DNA of 64,000 nucleotides from Ruegeria sp. 6PALISEP08 (lineage in GTDB: Bacteria; Pseudomonadota; Alphaproteobacteria; Rhodobacterales; Rhodobacteraceae), in NCBI RefSeq assembly GCF_001238295.1, contig NZ_LGXZ01000006.1, positions 186,001 through 250,000 of the forward strand, written 5' to 3'. The notes under the pieces are model-generated. The model did not search any database. It saw only the letters and a program-made list of their open reading frames with translations, and was not told the origin of the DNA. Position numbers and translations under genes: made by a program. Positions 52,491 through 62,291 of this stretch are shown here, piece by piece; within the stretch, counting starts at the first letter, position 1, and the number at the start of each line of letters is the position of its first letter.

Positions 52491-53594
52491 ATGCCTGAAA
52501 TTGGAATTGGAATTGTGGGTGGCGGCTATATGGGCAAGGCCCATTCAGTTGCCATGTCGGCAGTTGGTGCGGTGTTCAACACCGCGTTGAGGCCCCGGCT
52601 TGAGGTCATTTGTGCATCCAGCCCCGAAAGCGCTGAACGTTACCGGACAGCCTATGGCTTTACGCGCGCGACTGACGATTGGCGCGCGCTGGTTGAAGAC
52701 CCCAAGGTCGAAGCCGTTGTAATTGCTTCGCCTCAATCCACGCATCGTCAGATCGCCGAAACGGCTTTTGATCTGGGCAAGCCCGTGTTGTGTGAAAAAC
52801 CACTAGGAGCATCGCTTGAAGACAGCAGGGCGATGGTTGCGGCAGCCGAAGCCGCGGGTGCCGTGAACATGGTGGGGTTCAACTATATTCGCACACCCGC
52901 CAGCCAGTACGCCCGCCAGTTGATCACCGATGGTGAGATCGGTGACATCACGTGGTTCAGGGGTGAGCATACCGAGGATTTTTATGCCGATCCGCATGCC
53001 CCAGCCACGTGGCGCACGACAGGAATGGCCAATGGCACAATTGGAGATTTGGCGCCGCATATGGTCAACGGAGCGTTGGCACTTGTTGGCCCGATTGCGC
53101 AGGTGATGGCCGATGTGGAGACGGTGCACAAAACCCGCCCGGGTGGCGAGGTTACAAATGACGACCATGCCCAGATGATGTGCCGGTTCAAAAACGGGGT
53201 TATGGGTAACCTGTATTTCAGCCGGGTCGCGACGGGTCGGAAAATGGGTTACGCTTATGAAATATCAGGCACAAAAGGCGCGATCCGGTTTGACCAGGAA
53301 GACCAGAACGCGCTGTGGCTGTATAAGCGGGAAGGGCCCGAAGCTTCGCGCGGGTTTACAAAGATCCTGTCAGGTCCCGCGCACCCGGATTATGAACCCT
53401 TCTGTCAGGGCCCGGGTCACGGAACTGGATATCAGGATCAGATTATCATCGAGGCCAAGGATTTCCTGCAGGCCATTCACACCGGAGAAGCGGCCTGGCC
53501 CACCTTTCGCGATGGGCATGAGGTGAACCGCGTGCTGGCCGCTGGCCTGGCATCGTCAGATCAGCGACGATGGAAAGACATCAGCGATTTCTGA
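52491..53594 (+). CDS. Gfo/Idh/MocA-family dehydrogenase (second)
   Basis: The 367-residue NAD(P)-dependent oxidoreductase has IGIVGGGYMGKAH at the N-terminus, LCEKPLGASL, and the catalytic NGTIGDLAPHMVNGAL (Asp and His). It may act on a different cyclitol from IolG, for instance scyllo-inositol or an epimer. It directly follows site 3 of the operator and precedes a third family member by 32 bases. Confidence 0.88.
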   Translation: MPEIGIGIVGGGYMGKAHSVAMSAVGAVFNTALRPRLEVICASSPESAERYRTAYGFTRATDDWRALVEDPKVEAVVIASPQSTHRQIAETAFDLGKPVLCEKPLGASLEDSRAMVAAAEAAGAVNMVGFNYIRTPASQYARQLITDGEIGDITWFRGEHTEDFYADPHAPATWRTTGMANGTIGDLAPHMVNGALALVGPIAQVMADVETVHKTRPGGEVTNDDHAQMMCRFKNGVMGNLYFSRVATGRKMGYAYEISGTKGAIRFDQEDQNALWLYKREGPEASRGFTKILSGPAHPDYEPFCQGPGHGTGYQDQIIIEAKDFLQAIHTGEAAWPTFRDGHEVNRVLAAGLASSDQRRWKDISDF

Positions 53595-53626
53595 TCGCTT
53601 AACCTATGAAATTCTAAAGAGAGACG

Positions 53627-54766
53627 ATGACCATGGCTAAGTTGAGATGGGGCATGATCGGGGGTGGTGAAGGCAGCCAGATTGGGCCTGCCCACCGTTT
53701 GGGCGCTCAGGCTGACGGGCTGTTTGAATTTGCCGCTGGCGCGCTGGATCACCGGCCCGAAGCAGGCCGGGAATACGCGCAGCGGCTGGGGGTTGCTGCT
53801 GACCGCGCCTATGGTGACTGGCAACAGATGCTGGCGGGCGAGAAAGACCGGGATGACCGGGTTGATCTGGTGACCATCGCAACACCAAACTCGACCCATT
53901 TCGAGATTGCCAAGGCCTATTTGGAAGCTGGCTTCAACGTTTTGTGCGAAAAGCCGATGACCATGACGGTGGAAGAAGGCGAAGAGATCGTCCGCGTGGC
54001 CGAAGCTTCGGGCAAGATCTGCGCGGTGAACTACTGCTATTCTGCCTACCCGATGGTGCGTCAGGCCCGTGCGATGGTGCGTGCAGGCGATATCGGCAAG
54101 GTGCGGTTGGTTGTGACGAACTTCAGCCATGGTCATCATGGCGACGCCACCGACGCAGACAACCCGCGTGTCCGCTGGCGCTATGACCCAGCTATGGCAG
54201 GGATCTCTGGGCAGTTTGCCGATTGCGGTATCCACGCGCTGCATATGGCCAGCTTTATCTGCGATGACGAGGTGAAGACCCTTGCCGCCGATATGGCCTC
54301 GACTATCTCCAGCCGTGAGTTGGAAGACGATGCAATGATCAACTTCCGTATGGAAGGCGGCACGGTTGGACGCCTTTGGACGTCATCGGTGGCGATCGGA
54401 CGGCAGCATGGCTTTGATATTCAGGTCTTTGGCGAAACCGGCGGACTGCGCTGGGCATCCGAGCAACCCAACCAGTTGATTTACACGCCCGTCGGTGGGC
54501 GCACCCAAATCATCGAAAAGGGCGAGGGCGATCTGCATGACGAAGTTCAGCGTCTGTCTCGGGTCGCCATCGCGCACCCCGAGGGATTCCCTCTGGCGGT
54601 GGCCAATATCTATTGCGATCTGGCAGATGCAATTCGCGGTGAAGTCCGGGACGGGCTGCCCGGAGCAGCGGATGGAGTGAGATCCATCGCTGCGGTCTAT
54701 GCAGCCGTTGCTTCGGGCAAAGCAGGTGGGGCTTGGAAGGACGCCCGTCCGCCGATGTTTCGCTAA
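53627..54766 (+). CDS. Gfo/Idh/MocA-family dehydrogenase (third)
   Basis: The 379-residue oxidoreductase begins MIGGGEGSQIGPAHRLGAQ after the start; the LCEKPMTM motif and the FADCGIHALHM catalytic block are present. The extra segment GGLRWASEQPNQLIYTPVG resembles dehydrogenases of the IolW or gluconate/inosamine type. ATG 53627 or 53633 is possible. It is likely cotranscribed with the gene before it. It converges on lacI with a touching boundary. Confidence 0.88.
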   Translation: MTMAKLRWGMIGGGEGSQIGPAHRLGAQADGLFEFAAGALDHRPEAGREYAQRLGVAADRAYGDWQQMLAGEKDRDDRVDLVTIATPNSTHFEIAKAYLEAGFNVLCEKPMTMTVEEGEEIVRVAEASGKICAVNYCYSAYPMVRQARAMVRAGDIGKVRLVVTNFSHGHHGDATDADNPRVRWRYDPAMAGISGQFADCGIHALHMASFICDDEVKTLAADMASTISSRELEDDAMINFRMEGGTVGRLWTSSVAIGRQHGFDIQVFGETGGLRWASEQPNQLIYTPVGGRTQIIEKGEGDLHDEVQRLSRVAIAHPEGFPLAVANIYCDLADAIRGEVRDGLPGAADGVRSIAAVYAAVASGKAGGAWKDARPPMFR

Positions 54767-55786
54767 TCAGGGGCGGGGCCGCAATGTGCCCCGCTCAATT
54801 ACGCGGCAGGGGAATATACGGGCCTCGGGATAGCGCTGAGGCTCTTTCAACATCTCGACAATCAGATCGACGGATGAGGTGATGATCTGCTTGATCGGCT
54901 GGTGAATCGTCGTCAGGTCGATGTTTTCCCATCGCGACATTTCCATGTCGTTCAGACCAATGATTCCAATGTCTTGACCTGGCTTCAACCCATGATCTTT
55001 CAGCGCTGATAGCGCGCCGATAGACAGGATGTCGTCACCGCAGAAGTAAGCTTCGGCCGGAGTTTCGGAGAGAAGGCGCAGCATTTCTGCCCGCCCAGCC
55101 TCGAAAGAGTAGGCCCCGGCAAAACAATGGCTCACGTCGATCTCAGGGTGGTCGGACAATTCCTCCATGAAGCCGCGATGCCGGTCCAGGGCCGAGGTCG
55201 CATCCTGAGGTCCGCCCAGATAGCCGATGCGCGTATATTTGCGTGCCAAAAGTTCGCGGGCGGCCATACGTCCACATTCCACGTTGTCGATGCCAACGAC
55301 ATGCACTTCGGGCGAAGTGGCCGACCGTCCAAACGTATGCACCACGGGCACGCCAGCATCATGAAACGCCTTGGCAAAGCTGGGTGGCAGCGTCGACGAC
55401 GCCACGATAGCCGCATCTACCGAGTACTGCCGCAGCATTCGGACCGAATTGGCGGGTTCGGTCTCATCCGTCAGGTTCACGATCAACGGGCGCAGTCCAC
55501 GTTCCTGCAAGGCACGGGTGAACTGATCGAAAACCTCAAGGAAAATAGGGTTGTGAAAATTGTTCGAAATCAATCCGATCAGTTTGGTGCGCCCGGTGGT
55601 CAGCGACGAAGCAAGGGCATTCGGGCTGTAGCCCAGTTCGCGTGCCGCTTTTTCGACCTTGCTGCGTGTTTTTGCCGAGACCGAGGCGCCTTCGGTGAAG
55701 GTGCGCGAAACAGCAGATCGCGATACACCTGCAAGGGCAGCGACGTCTTTTAAGGTCACGCTCACGGGCGGTGACTCCAAGGGCAA
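54767..55786 (-). CDS. LacI-family repressor of the inositol locus
   Basis: The 339-residue regulator has an N-terminal HTH (VTLKDVAALAGVSRSAVSRTF), the hinge helix (SPNALASSLTTGRT) and a periplasmic-binding-like effector domain. The ligand is probably an inositol or an inosose. The operator TTGCAACCGGTTGCAA appears four times in the locus, one 60 bases upstream of this gene, which indicates autoregulation. Confidence 0.92.
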   Translation of the reverse strand: MPLESPPVSVTLKDVAALAGVSRSAVSRTFTEGASVSAKTRSKVEKAARELGYSPNALASSLTTGRTKLIGLISNNFHNPIFLEVFDQFTRALQERGLRPLIVNLTDETEPANSVRMLRQYSVDAAIVASSTLPPSFAKAFHDAGVPVVHTFGRSATSPEVHVVGIDNVECGRMAARELLARKYTRIGYLGGPQDATSALDRHRGFMEELSDHPEIDVSHCFAGAYSFEAGRAEMLRLLSETPAEAYFCGDDILSIGALSALKDHGLKPGQDIGIIGLNDMEMSRWENIDLTTIHQPIKQIITSSVDLIVEMLKEPQRYPEARIFPCRVIERGTLRPRP

Positions 55787-55847
55787 AAGGAAAGGGATGT
55801 CGAGGTGATTTTCATTGTCTGTGCATTATGCATCATCGTCCAAATCC

Positions 55848-55863
55848 CGCAACCGGTTGCAGA
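55848..55863. promoter_or_regulatory. Operator of the inositol LacI repressor (site 4)
   Basis: CCGCAACCGGTTGCAG keeps the 12-bp GCAACCGGTTGC core and lies 62 bases before lacI. It is the least perfect of the four sites. Confidence 0.6.
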
Positions 55864-56128
55864 ACAGTGCAGAGTTGATCTTGAACCGGAAGACATTTCT
55901 TTGAAAACGTCAGTTATGTGCCCCGAACCCGCGTAGAGGATCAAGTTTTTCCTGTCAGCTCAGTGTCGCTGGTCCGGCACACATTCACACCCAATGCTTT
56001 TGAAACAATGCAGTTGCGCTCAGCAAGCTGTGCTGGCCGACGTCTGTATTTGGAAAGGAACCAGCGCGTTCATTTGAAATAAACCTATCCAATTTGGTCT
56101 CTAACTCCGATGCTAATTCAGCATCTTA

Positions 56129-56160
56129 GTTCATATGAACACAGAGAAATTTCATATGAA
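56129..56160. promoter_or_regulatory. Tandem palindromic operator for ugp operon
   Basis: GTTCATATGAAC (56129-56140) and TTCATATGAA (56151-56160) have centres exactly 21 bp apart, two helical turns. They lie about 90-120 bases before ugpB and suit a dimer-of-dimers regulator such as the DeoR/GlpR protein at the operon end. Confidence 0.5.
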
Positions 56161-56248
56161 CGTTACAGAATCGCAGTAGGCGGCGGACAGGCGTCGAACC
56201 TGACACGACTTGCCCAATATCGCTTTGTGACCCAGCCTGGAGGATCCA

Positions 56249-57565
56249 ATGAAAACATCGACGAAATACGCTGCCGCGACCGCTGCGGTTTTCGCTGCCC
56301 CCGCCGCCTTTGCAGCCGACAAGGCCGAAGTTCAATTCTGGCACGCCATGGGTGGCCAGTTGGGCGAAATCACCGACAAGTTTGCTGCTGACTTCAATGC
56401 TCAGTCGGACAGCTGCGTGATCAACTCGACCTACAAAGGCAACTACACCGAGAACATGACCGCCGCGATTGCCGCCTTCCGCGCGGGCGAACAGCCTCAT
56501 ATCGTCCAGGTGTTCGAAGTCGGCACCGCCACGATGATGGCTGCAGGCGACAAAGGCGCAATCTATCCTGTCCACAAACTGATGAAAGACGCGGGTATCG
56601 ACTTCGATCAGTCGAAATACCTGCCCGCCGTGATTTCGTATTACACTGATACCGACGGCAACCTTCTGTCACTGCCCTTCAACTCATCGACCCCGGTTTT
56701 GTGGTACAACAAGACCGCTTTGGATGCGGCAGGTGTTGCCGTTCCGACCACCTGGGACGAAGTTGAAGAAGTTGCGCGCGCACTGAAGGCCAATGGTGTC
56801 GAAAAGCCGTTTTCCTTCGGCTGGCAGTCGTGGTCGAACATCGAGAATTTCTCGGCCTGGCACAATGTTGACATGGGCACCGAGCAAAACGGTTTCGCCA
56901 GCCTGTCGACCGAATTCACCTTCAACAACGATGCTGTTGTAAATCACATCCAGCGCATTGCAGACATGGGCGAAGAAGGTCTGTTCGTCTATGGCGGTCG
57001 CCGCGGAGACAGCCGTGGGCAATTCGTGAACGGTGAGACTGCGCTGTGGATCAATTCTTCGGCCTATTACGGTGGTTTCAAGAACGACATCAAGGACTTC
57101 GAATTCGGTCAGGCCATGTTACCGCTGGATTCCTCTCTGGCCGAAGCACCGCAGAACTCGATCATCGGCGGTGCGACCCTGTGGGTTCTGAACGGTCACG
57201 AGAAACCCGAATACACCTGCGCGGCTGAATTCTTCCAGTTCGTTTCAGCGCCCGAACAGCAGGCCTACTGGCACCAGACCACCGGGTACGTTCCAATCAC
57301 CACAGCAGCGTATGAGCTGTCGAAGGAACAGGGTTTCTATGAAACCGATCCGGGCACCGACACCGCCATCAAACAGCTGAGCCTGAACGCGCCGACACCG
57401 GCTTCGAAAGGTCTGCGCTTTGGCAACTTCGTTCAGATCCGCGATGTGATCAACGAAGAGCTTGAAGCTGTCTGGTCGGGTGAAAAAGATGCCAAGACCG
57501 CAATGGATGACGCTGTGAAGCGCGGTAACACGCTGCTGCGTAAGTTCCAGGGCGCGAACAGCTAA
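56249..57565 (+). CDS. ugpB: sn-glycerol-3-phosphate ABC transporter binding protein
   Basis: UgpB captures glycerol-3-phosphate or glycerophosphodiesters in the periplasm. The 438-residue family-1 binding protein has a signal peptide (MKTSTKYAAATAAVFAAPAAFA). The matches VQFWHAMGGQLGEITDKFA, STYKGNYTENMTAAIAAFR, EVGTATMMA, LPFNSSTPVLWYNKTA and IIGGATLWVLNGH are those of UgpB. A Rho-independent terminator-like hairpin separates it from ugpA. Confidence 0.95.
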   Translation: MKTSTKYAAATAAVFAAPAAFAADKAEVQFWHAMGGQLGEITDKFAADFNAQSDSCVINSTYKGNYTENMTAAIAAFRAGEQPHIVQVFEVGTATMMAAGDKGAIYPVHKLMKDAGIDFDQSKYLPAVISYYTDTDGNLLSLPFNSSTPVLWYNKTALDAAGVAVPTTWDEVEEVARALKANGVEKPFSFGWQSWSNIENFSAWHNVDMGTEQNGFASLSTEFTFNNDAVVNHIQRIADMGEEGLFVYGGRRGDSRGQFVNGETALWINSSAYYGGFKNDIKDFEFGQAMLPLDSSLAEAPQNSIIGGATLWVLNGHEKPEYTCAAEFFQFVSAPEQQAYWHQTTGYVPITTAAYELSKEQGFYETDPGTDTAIKQLSLNAPTPASKGLRFGNFVQIRDVINEELEAVWSGEKDAKTAMDDAVKRGNTLLRKFQGANS

Positions 57566-57579
57566 GATACCCCCTCATG

Positions 57580-57615
57580 GCGCGGTTCCCTCTGATTGTA
57601 GGGGGCCGCGTTTTT
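57580..57615 (+). terminator. Attenuating terminator between ugpB and ugpA
   Basis: CGCGG-(TT)-CCCT stem paired with AGGG-(GG)-CCGCG, followed by TTTTT. It probably stops part of transcription so the binding protein is made in excess. Confidence 0.6.
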
Positions 57616-57641
57616 GATCCCACTGACTGCCGAGATCTGAC

Positions 57642-58523
57642 ATGCAGAAACGCGTCGTCTACCGATCCAAGCTGCTGCCGTATTTGTTAGTTGCACCGCA
57701 GATCGCCATCACGCTGATTTTCTTTTTCTGGCCTTCCTATCAGGCGCTGGAAAGCTCGTTTTATGTTGAAGACGCGTTTGGGTTTTCCCGTAACTGGGTT
57801 GGAATGCAGAATTATGCAGAGCTGTTCGCCGATCCGGGTTATCTCAGATCTTTCCGAACCACGCTGATTTTCAGCGTCTCGGTCGCTGCGCTGACCATGA
57901 GCATCTCGTTGGGTCTGGCGGTAGCCGCCAACCGAGTGATCCGGGCCGCGACCGCGTATCGTACCCTGCTGATCTGGCCCTATGCAGTTGCACCGGCTTT
58001 GGCTGGCGTAATCTGGTATTTCCTGATGAACCCAAGCCTTGGCATTGTCGCTTATTGGCTCAAGGCGCTGGGAGTGAACTGGAATCATTACGTAAATGGC
58101 GACCAGGCGTTGTTGCTGGTGATTGTCGCGGCGGCGTGGAAGCAGATCAGCTATAACTTCCTGTTCTTTCTGGCCGGTCTGCAAAGCATCCCGAAATCGT
58201 TGATCGAAGCGGCTGCCATTGATCGCGCCAGCCCGGCGCGGCGATTCTGGACCATCGTGTTCCCGCTGCTGACGCCCACCACATTCTTTCTGCTGGTGAT
58301 CAATCTGGTCTATGCCTTCTTTGACACCTTTGCACTGATCCACGCCACAACCGAAGGCGGCCCGGTCGATGCGACTTCGATTCTGGTTTATCGTGTCTAT
58401 TCCACCGGCTTCGTTGGTCAGGACTATGGCAGCTCAGCCGCGCAGTCAGTTGTTCTGATGGCGCTGGTGGTCGGCATGACCTTCATCCAATTCCGCTATA
58501 TCGAGCGCAAGGTGAACTACTGA
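57642..58523 (+). CDS. ugpA: Glycerol-3-phosphate ABC transporter permease
   Basis: The 293-residue permease of the MalF/UgpA type has six membrane helices and the EAA loop ([22 protein letters not shown]) for docking the ATPase. It starts at ATG 57642 and its stop overlaps the ugpE start by one base. Confidence 0.94.
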   Translation: MQKRVVYRSKLLPYLLVAPQIAITLIFFFWPSYQALESSFYVEDAFGFSRNWVGMQNYAELFADPGYLRSFRTTLIFSVSVAALTMSISLGLAVAANRVIRAATAYRTLLIWPYAVAPALAGVIWYFLMNPSLGIVAYWLKALGVNWNHYVNGDQALLLVIVAAAWKQISYNFLFFLAGLQSIPKSLIEAAAIDRASPARRFWTIVFPLLTPTTFFLLVINLVYAFFDTFALIHATTEGGPVDATSILVYRVYSTGFVGQDYGSSAAQSVVLMALVVGMTFIQFRYIERKVNY

Positions 58524-59371
58524 TGGTCGAAAATCGCCCCTTCCTGACCGTTCTGACCCATGCTGCGCTGATAATCGGAGTGCTGTTTCTATGCTTTCCG
58601 GTCTGGATGGCGCTGGTGGCATCAACACATAGCGCCGACGCGCTTTCCTCATCCCCGATCCCGATGTGGTTTGGCGATCAGGGCTGGCAAAACTATTCAC
58701 TCTTGATCAGCCGGGGCCTGCCCGAAGCGGGTGGTGTGCCGCTGGGCCGTATGATGCTGAACAGTGCGATCATGGCGCTGGGGATCACGTTTGGCAAAAT
58801 CGCCATTTCGATCATCTCGGCCTATGCGGTGGTCTATTTCAAGTTCCCGTTCCGCATGGTGTTCTTCTGGATGATCTTCATCACCCTCATGCTGCCGGTC
58901 GAGGTGCGCATTCTACCGACGTTTGACGTCGTCACCAAAATGGGGCTGCTCAACAGCTATGCGGGGTTGATCGTGCCGCTGATTGCATCTGCGACAGCGA
59001 CGCTTCTGTTCCGTCAGTTCTTTCTGACCATCCCCGATGAGTTGGTCGAGGCCGCGCGGATCGACCGCGCCGGACCACTGCGCTTCTTCTGGGACATTTT
59101 GCTGCCGCTGAGCCGTACGAACATAGCGGCGCTGTTCATCATCCTTTTCATCTTCGGCTGGAACCAATACCTGTGGCCGCTTTTGGTAACCACGGACGAG
59201 GGGCTATACACCATCGTTATGGGTATTCAACGCATGGTGAATTCGGGTGAAAGTCTTCCTGTCTGGCATTTGATCATGGGTACGGCCGTTCTGGCGATGA
59301 TCCCGCCGGTTCTGGTTGTGATTGCAATGCAAAAGCTCTTTGTCAAAGGGCTTGTGGAAAGCGAGAAATAA
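58523..59371 (+). CDS. ugpE: Glycerol-3-phosphate ABC transporter permease
   Basis: The 282-residue MalG/UgpE-type permease has six membrane helices and the EAA loop [21 protein letters not shown]. It is the UgpA partner. Overlap of one base with ugpA and a 1-base gap to ugpC show a tight operon. Confidence 0.94.
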   Translation: MVENRPFLTVLTHAALIIGVLFLCFPVWMALVASTHSADALSSSPIPMWFGDQGWQNYSLLISRGLPEAGGVPLGRMMLNSAIMALGITFGKIAISIISAYAVVYFKFPFRMVFFWMIFITLMLPVEVRILPTFDVVTKMGLLNSYAGLIVPLIASATATLLFRQFFLTIPDELVEAARIDRAGPLRFFWDILLPLSRTNIAALFIILFIFGWNQYLWPLLVTTDEGLYTIVMGIQRMVNSGESLPVWHLIMGTAVLAMIPPVLVVIAMQKLFVKGLVESEK

Positions 59372-59372
59372 T

Positions 59373-60458
59373 ATGGCCAATCTGAGCATCAGGTCACTGG
59401 GCAAAACCTATCCCGGCGGCGTGTCGGCTGTACGCGACGTCGATATTAAGATTCAGGATGGTGAGTTCATCGTGTTGGTGGGCCCATCGGGCTGTGGAAA
59501 ATCTACGATTCTGCGGATGATTGCGGGTCTGGAAACCATCACGACAGGTGATCTGGATATTGACGGGCGTCGGGTGAACGATCTGGAACCCGGAGACCGG
59601 GATATTGCCATGGTATTCCAGAACTATGCCCTTTACCCGCATATGACTGTGCGTGCGAATATGGAATATGGTCTGAAAAACGAAGGACTGCCCAAGGACG
59701 AGATCGCCGAGCGTATTGCCGAGGCGTCGCGCACGTTGCGCCTTTCGGATTACCTGGACCGCAAACCGCGTCAGCTTTCGGGTGGTCAACGCCAGCGCGT
59801 CGCCATGGGTCGCGCCATCGTGCGCAAACCGAAAGTGTTCCTGTTTGACGAGCCGCTTTCAAACCTCGACGCCAAGCTGCGCACCCAATTGCGGGCCGAG
59901 CTGAAGGCGCTTCATGCGCGCCTGAACGGTACCTTCATCTATGTGACCCACGATCAGGTCGAAGCGATGTCGCTGGCTGATCGTATCGTGATCATGAGCG
60001 AGGGAAAGATCGAACAGATCGGCACGCCGATGGATCTATATCTGCGCCCCGCAACACGCTTTGTTGCGGAATTCATCGGCACCCCGGCGATGAACTTTAT
60101 CGACGCGACTGTCGGATCTGATGGGCATTCGTTGCAGATCGGAGAGCAGATGATTGCCGCAGACGCGCCGATACATGCACCGGCAGGTACCTTGGTGAGC
60201 GTGGGTGTCCGTCCCGAGCATCTTCATCGCGGACAGGATCATGCGATGCATGTGAAGCTGAAAACAGGCTTTGTCGAGCAATTGGGCGCCGACACGATCG
60301 TGCATGGCGAGGCCTCTACCAACGGCACAGCCTCACCGCTCGGTGTACGTCTTCAGGGGGTGCACATGCCCGAACCCGGAAGCGAGTTGCAACTGGGGGC
60401 GGCTTTGTCGGACCTGCATTTTTTCGACACAGCCAGCGGCCAGCGTTTGAATACATGA
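59373..60458 (+). CDS. ugpC: Glycerol-3-phosphate ABC transporter ATPase
   Basis: The 361-residue ATPase of the MalK/UgpC type has Walker [10 protein letters not shown], signature [15 protein letters not shown], Walker [16 protein letters not shown] and H-loop [15 protein letters not shown], plus a C-terminal TOBE domain (VGVRPEHLH). ATG 59373 starts two bases after the ugpE stop. The stop overlaps the HAD gene by four bases. Confidence 0.95.
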   Translation: MANLSIRSLGKTYPGGVSAVRDVDIKIQDGEFIVLVGPSGCGKSTILRMIAGLETITTGDLDIDGRRVNDLEPGDRDIAMVFQNYALYPHMTVRANMEYGLKNEGLPKDEIAERIAEASRTLRLSDYLDRKPRQLSGGQRQRVAMGRAIVRKPKVFLFDEPLSNLDAKLRTQLRAELKALHARLNGTFIYVTHDQVEAMSLADRIVIMSEGKIEQIGTPMDLYLRPATRFVAEFIGTPAMNFIDATVGSDGHSLQIGEQMIAADAPIHAPAGTLVSVGVRPEHLHRGQDHAMHVKLKTGFVEQLGADTIVHGEASTNGTASPLGVRLQGVHMPEPGSELQLGAALSDLHFFDTASGQRLNT

Positions 60459-61432
60459 GCTCAGATTCGATCTCTCAGGCGATCACCCCGCGACTTGAAC
60501 CGACAGGTCCTATTTGGGACGATATCTCGCGCGCGATCACGCCGGGTATGGCTTTCCAATGGTATGAAGACATTCGGGACCGGCTGCCAGATGCGCCAAG
60601 CCGATCAGGAGGGTTGCACCACATCCCCGATCTGGGGGCGATCACGGATCAGGCTGACGTTTTTGTCTTTGACGCTTATGGCGTGCTCAATACCGGAAAG
60701 CTTCCGATCCCGGGGGCGGCGGAACGGATCAAAAATCTGCGTGCGGCCAGTAAAACGATATTTGTTCTGACCAACGCAGCCAGCTATGCCGCCGCCCAAG
60801 CGCAGGGTGTGTTCCGGGGTCTGGGTTTCGACTTTTCGCTGAGTGAGATCGTGTCCAGCAGGATGGTGTGCGAGAATCACATGCCGCAACTGGCCAGCGG
60901 GCTACGATGGGGTGCAGCAGCCCCTGCCAACTGGACCCAGGACGAGGTAGAAGTTCCCACGTTGCACCTGCTGGACGATATCGAGGTTTACGATCAGGCG
61001 GGCGGCTTCCTTTTCCTAAGCACATTGGATTGGAACAGTGGGCGGCAGGCGCTTTTGCTGGACAGTCTGGCCCGAAATCCCCGACCGGTTGTCGTGGCAA
61101 ACCCTGATCTGGTTGCGCCCCGCGAAACCGGTCTAACGCGAGAGCCCGGATTCTATGCGCATGATGTGCAGTCCCGTCTCGGGATAAAGCCAACGTTTCA
61201 CGGCAAGCCTTTTGCTTCGGTCTACGAAGAGATCGAACGTCGCACAGGTGCGGTTGATCCTCGTCGCATTGTCATGGTGGGTGATACGTTGCATACAGAT
61301 ATTCTGGGGGGCCAATCGCGCGGCTGGGGTTCGGTTTTGATCATCAACCATGGTTTGTTTGCTGGGCAATCCGTGCAGAAATACATCGATGTGAGCGGGG
61401 TGTTTCCGGACTGGATTGCGCCGAGCATTTGA
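60455..61432 (+). CDS. HAD-IIA-like protein with DAY motif
   Basis: The 325-residue HAD-superfamily protein is related to NagD/phosphoglycolate-type phosphatases. Motif I is VFDAYGVLN, in which the second Asp of DxD (acid/base) is Tyr74. Motif II (FVLTNAAS), a Lys/Arg cap region and motif IV ([15 protein letters not shown]) are intact. DxY in motif I is typical of haloacid dehalogenases rather than phosphatases. Placed in the ugp operon, its natural role may be hydrolysis of glycerol-phosphate-related compounds, but catalysis must be unusual. Confidence 0.85.
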   Translation: MSSDSISQAITPRLEPTGPIWDDISRAITPGMAFQWYEDIRDRLPDAPSRSGGLHHIPDLGAITDQADVFVFDAYGVLNTGKLPIPGAAERIKNLRAASKTIFVLTNAASYAAAQAQGVFRGLGFDFSLSEIVSSRMVCENHMPQLASGLRWGAAAPANWTQDEVEVPTLHLLDDIEVYDQAGGFLFLSTLDWNSGRQALLLDSLARNPRPVVVANPDLVAPRETGLTREPGFYAHDVQSRLGIKPTFHGKPFASVYEEIERRTGAVDPRRIVMVGDTLHTDILGGQSRGWGSVLIINHGLFAGQSVQKYIDVSGVFPDWIAPSI

Positions 61433-61446
61433 GAGGGATCTGGATT

Positions 61447-62202
61447 TTGGACTTGAACGACAGGCAACGGACGATCCTGGATCTCATCCGCCAGTCGGGT
61501 CTGCAATCAATTACGGACCTGTCCCAACATTTTGACGTGGCCACACAGACCATCCGACGGGACATCAACGCGCTGTGCGACGAGGGCCTTGCGCGCCGTG
61601 TTCATGGCGGCGTTGTGGCGCCGAGCAATCCTGTCAATCTGAACTTCAGGTCGCGTCGTGTGATGAACGAGGGGGCAAAGCGCGCCATTGGTCAGGCCGC
61701 CGCCCAAATGATCCCACAGGGCGCAACAGTCATGCTGGGCATCGGAACCACTGTGCAATACGTGGCCGAGGCCTTGCTGGAGCATTCCGACCTGACTGTT
61801 GTCACCAACAATCTTGAGGTTGCGACCATTTTTTGCGGTTCGGTCTCAGCCGAGGTTCACTTTACCGCCGGGGTCTTGCGGCCCGAAGACCGTGACGTCG
61901 TTGGCGGGCAAACTCTGTTGGATTATCAAAGGTTCCGTGCCGACTTTGGTGTTATCGGTGCAGGCGGCTTGTCTGCCGAATTCGGGTTGCTGGATTTCAA
62001 ACCCATTGACGCGGATGTCAGCCGTATGATCCTGCAGCAATCCCGACAGTCGCTGCTGGTGGCCGATGCGGAGAAATGGAAAACATCGCCGAAGTTCCAG
62101 GTTGCCGGTTTCGACAGGATCGACACCATGGTGACAAACGCTGTGCCGCCTCGCGCGATTGATGGCTTGGCCCTGCATCAAGTCGCAGATCACGCGACCT
62201 GA
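61447..62202 (+). CDS. DeoR/GlpR-family transcriptional regulator
   Basis: The 251-residue regulator has a DeoR-type HTH (SITDLSQHFDVATQTIRRDINAL) and a sugar-phosphate-sensing C-terminal domain with the family pattern MLGIGTTVQYVAEAL and VIGAGGLSAEFGLLDF. It is the last gene of the ugp operon, hence a local regulator; the tandem palindromes before ugpB are the likely binding site. TTG 61447 was chosen (GAGAGGG upstream); TTG 61429 overlaps the HAD stop and TTG 61453 is also possible. Confidence 0.87.
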   Translation: MDLNDRQRTILDLIRQSGLQSITDLSQHFDVATQTIRRDINALCDEGLARRVHGGVVAPSNPVNLNFRSRRVMNEGAKRAIGQAAAQMIPQGATVMLGIGTTVQYVAEALLEHSDLTVVTNNLEVATIFCGSVSAEVHFTAGVLRPEDRDVVGGQTLLDYQRFRADFGVIGAGGLSAEFGLLDFKPIDADVSRMILQQSRQSLLVADAEKWKTSPKFQVAGFDRIDTMVTNAVPPRAIDGLALHQVADHAT

Positions 62203-62239
62203 TCCTCAATGCGCGAGCTTCTGCAGGCGACAAAATGAA

Positions 62240-62270
62240 AAAGGCCCGCGCATCCACTGTGCGGGCCCTT
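62240..62270. terminator. Bidirectional terminator between deoR and BMP gene
   Basis: A GGCCCGC/GCGGGCC stem (about 7 pairs) with T runs on both sides: CCCTTT on the plus strand, TTTTT on the minus strand. It serves both converging operons. Confidence 0.8.
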
Positions 62271-62291
62271 TCGATCACTTAAGCGCGCAGA

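Larger units (their letters stand above)
55787..56248. other. Divergent regulatory region between lacI and ugpB
   Basis: About 460 AT-richer bases without a gene. They hold LacI operator site 4 near lacI and the paired TTCATATGAA palindromes near ugpB. Confidence 0.6.
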
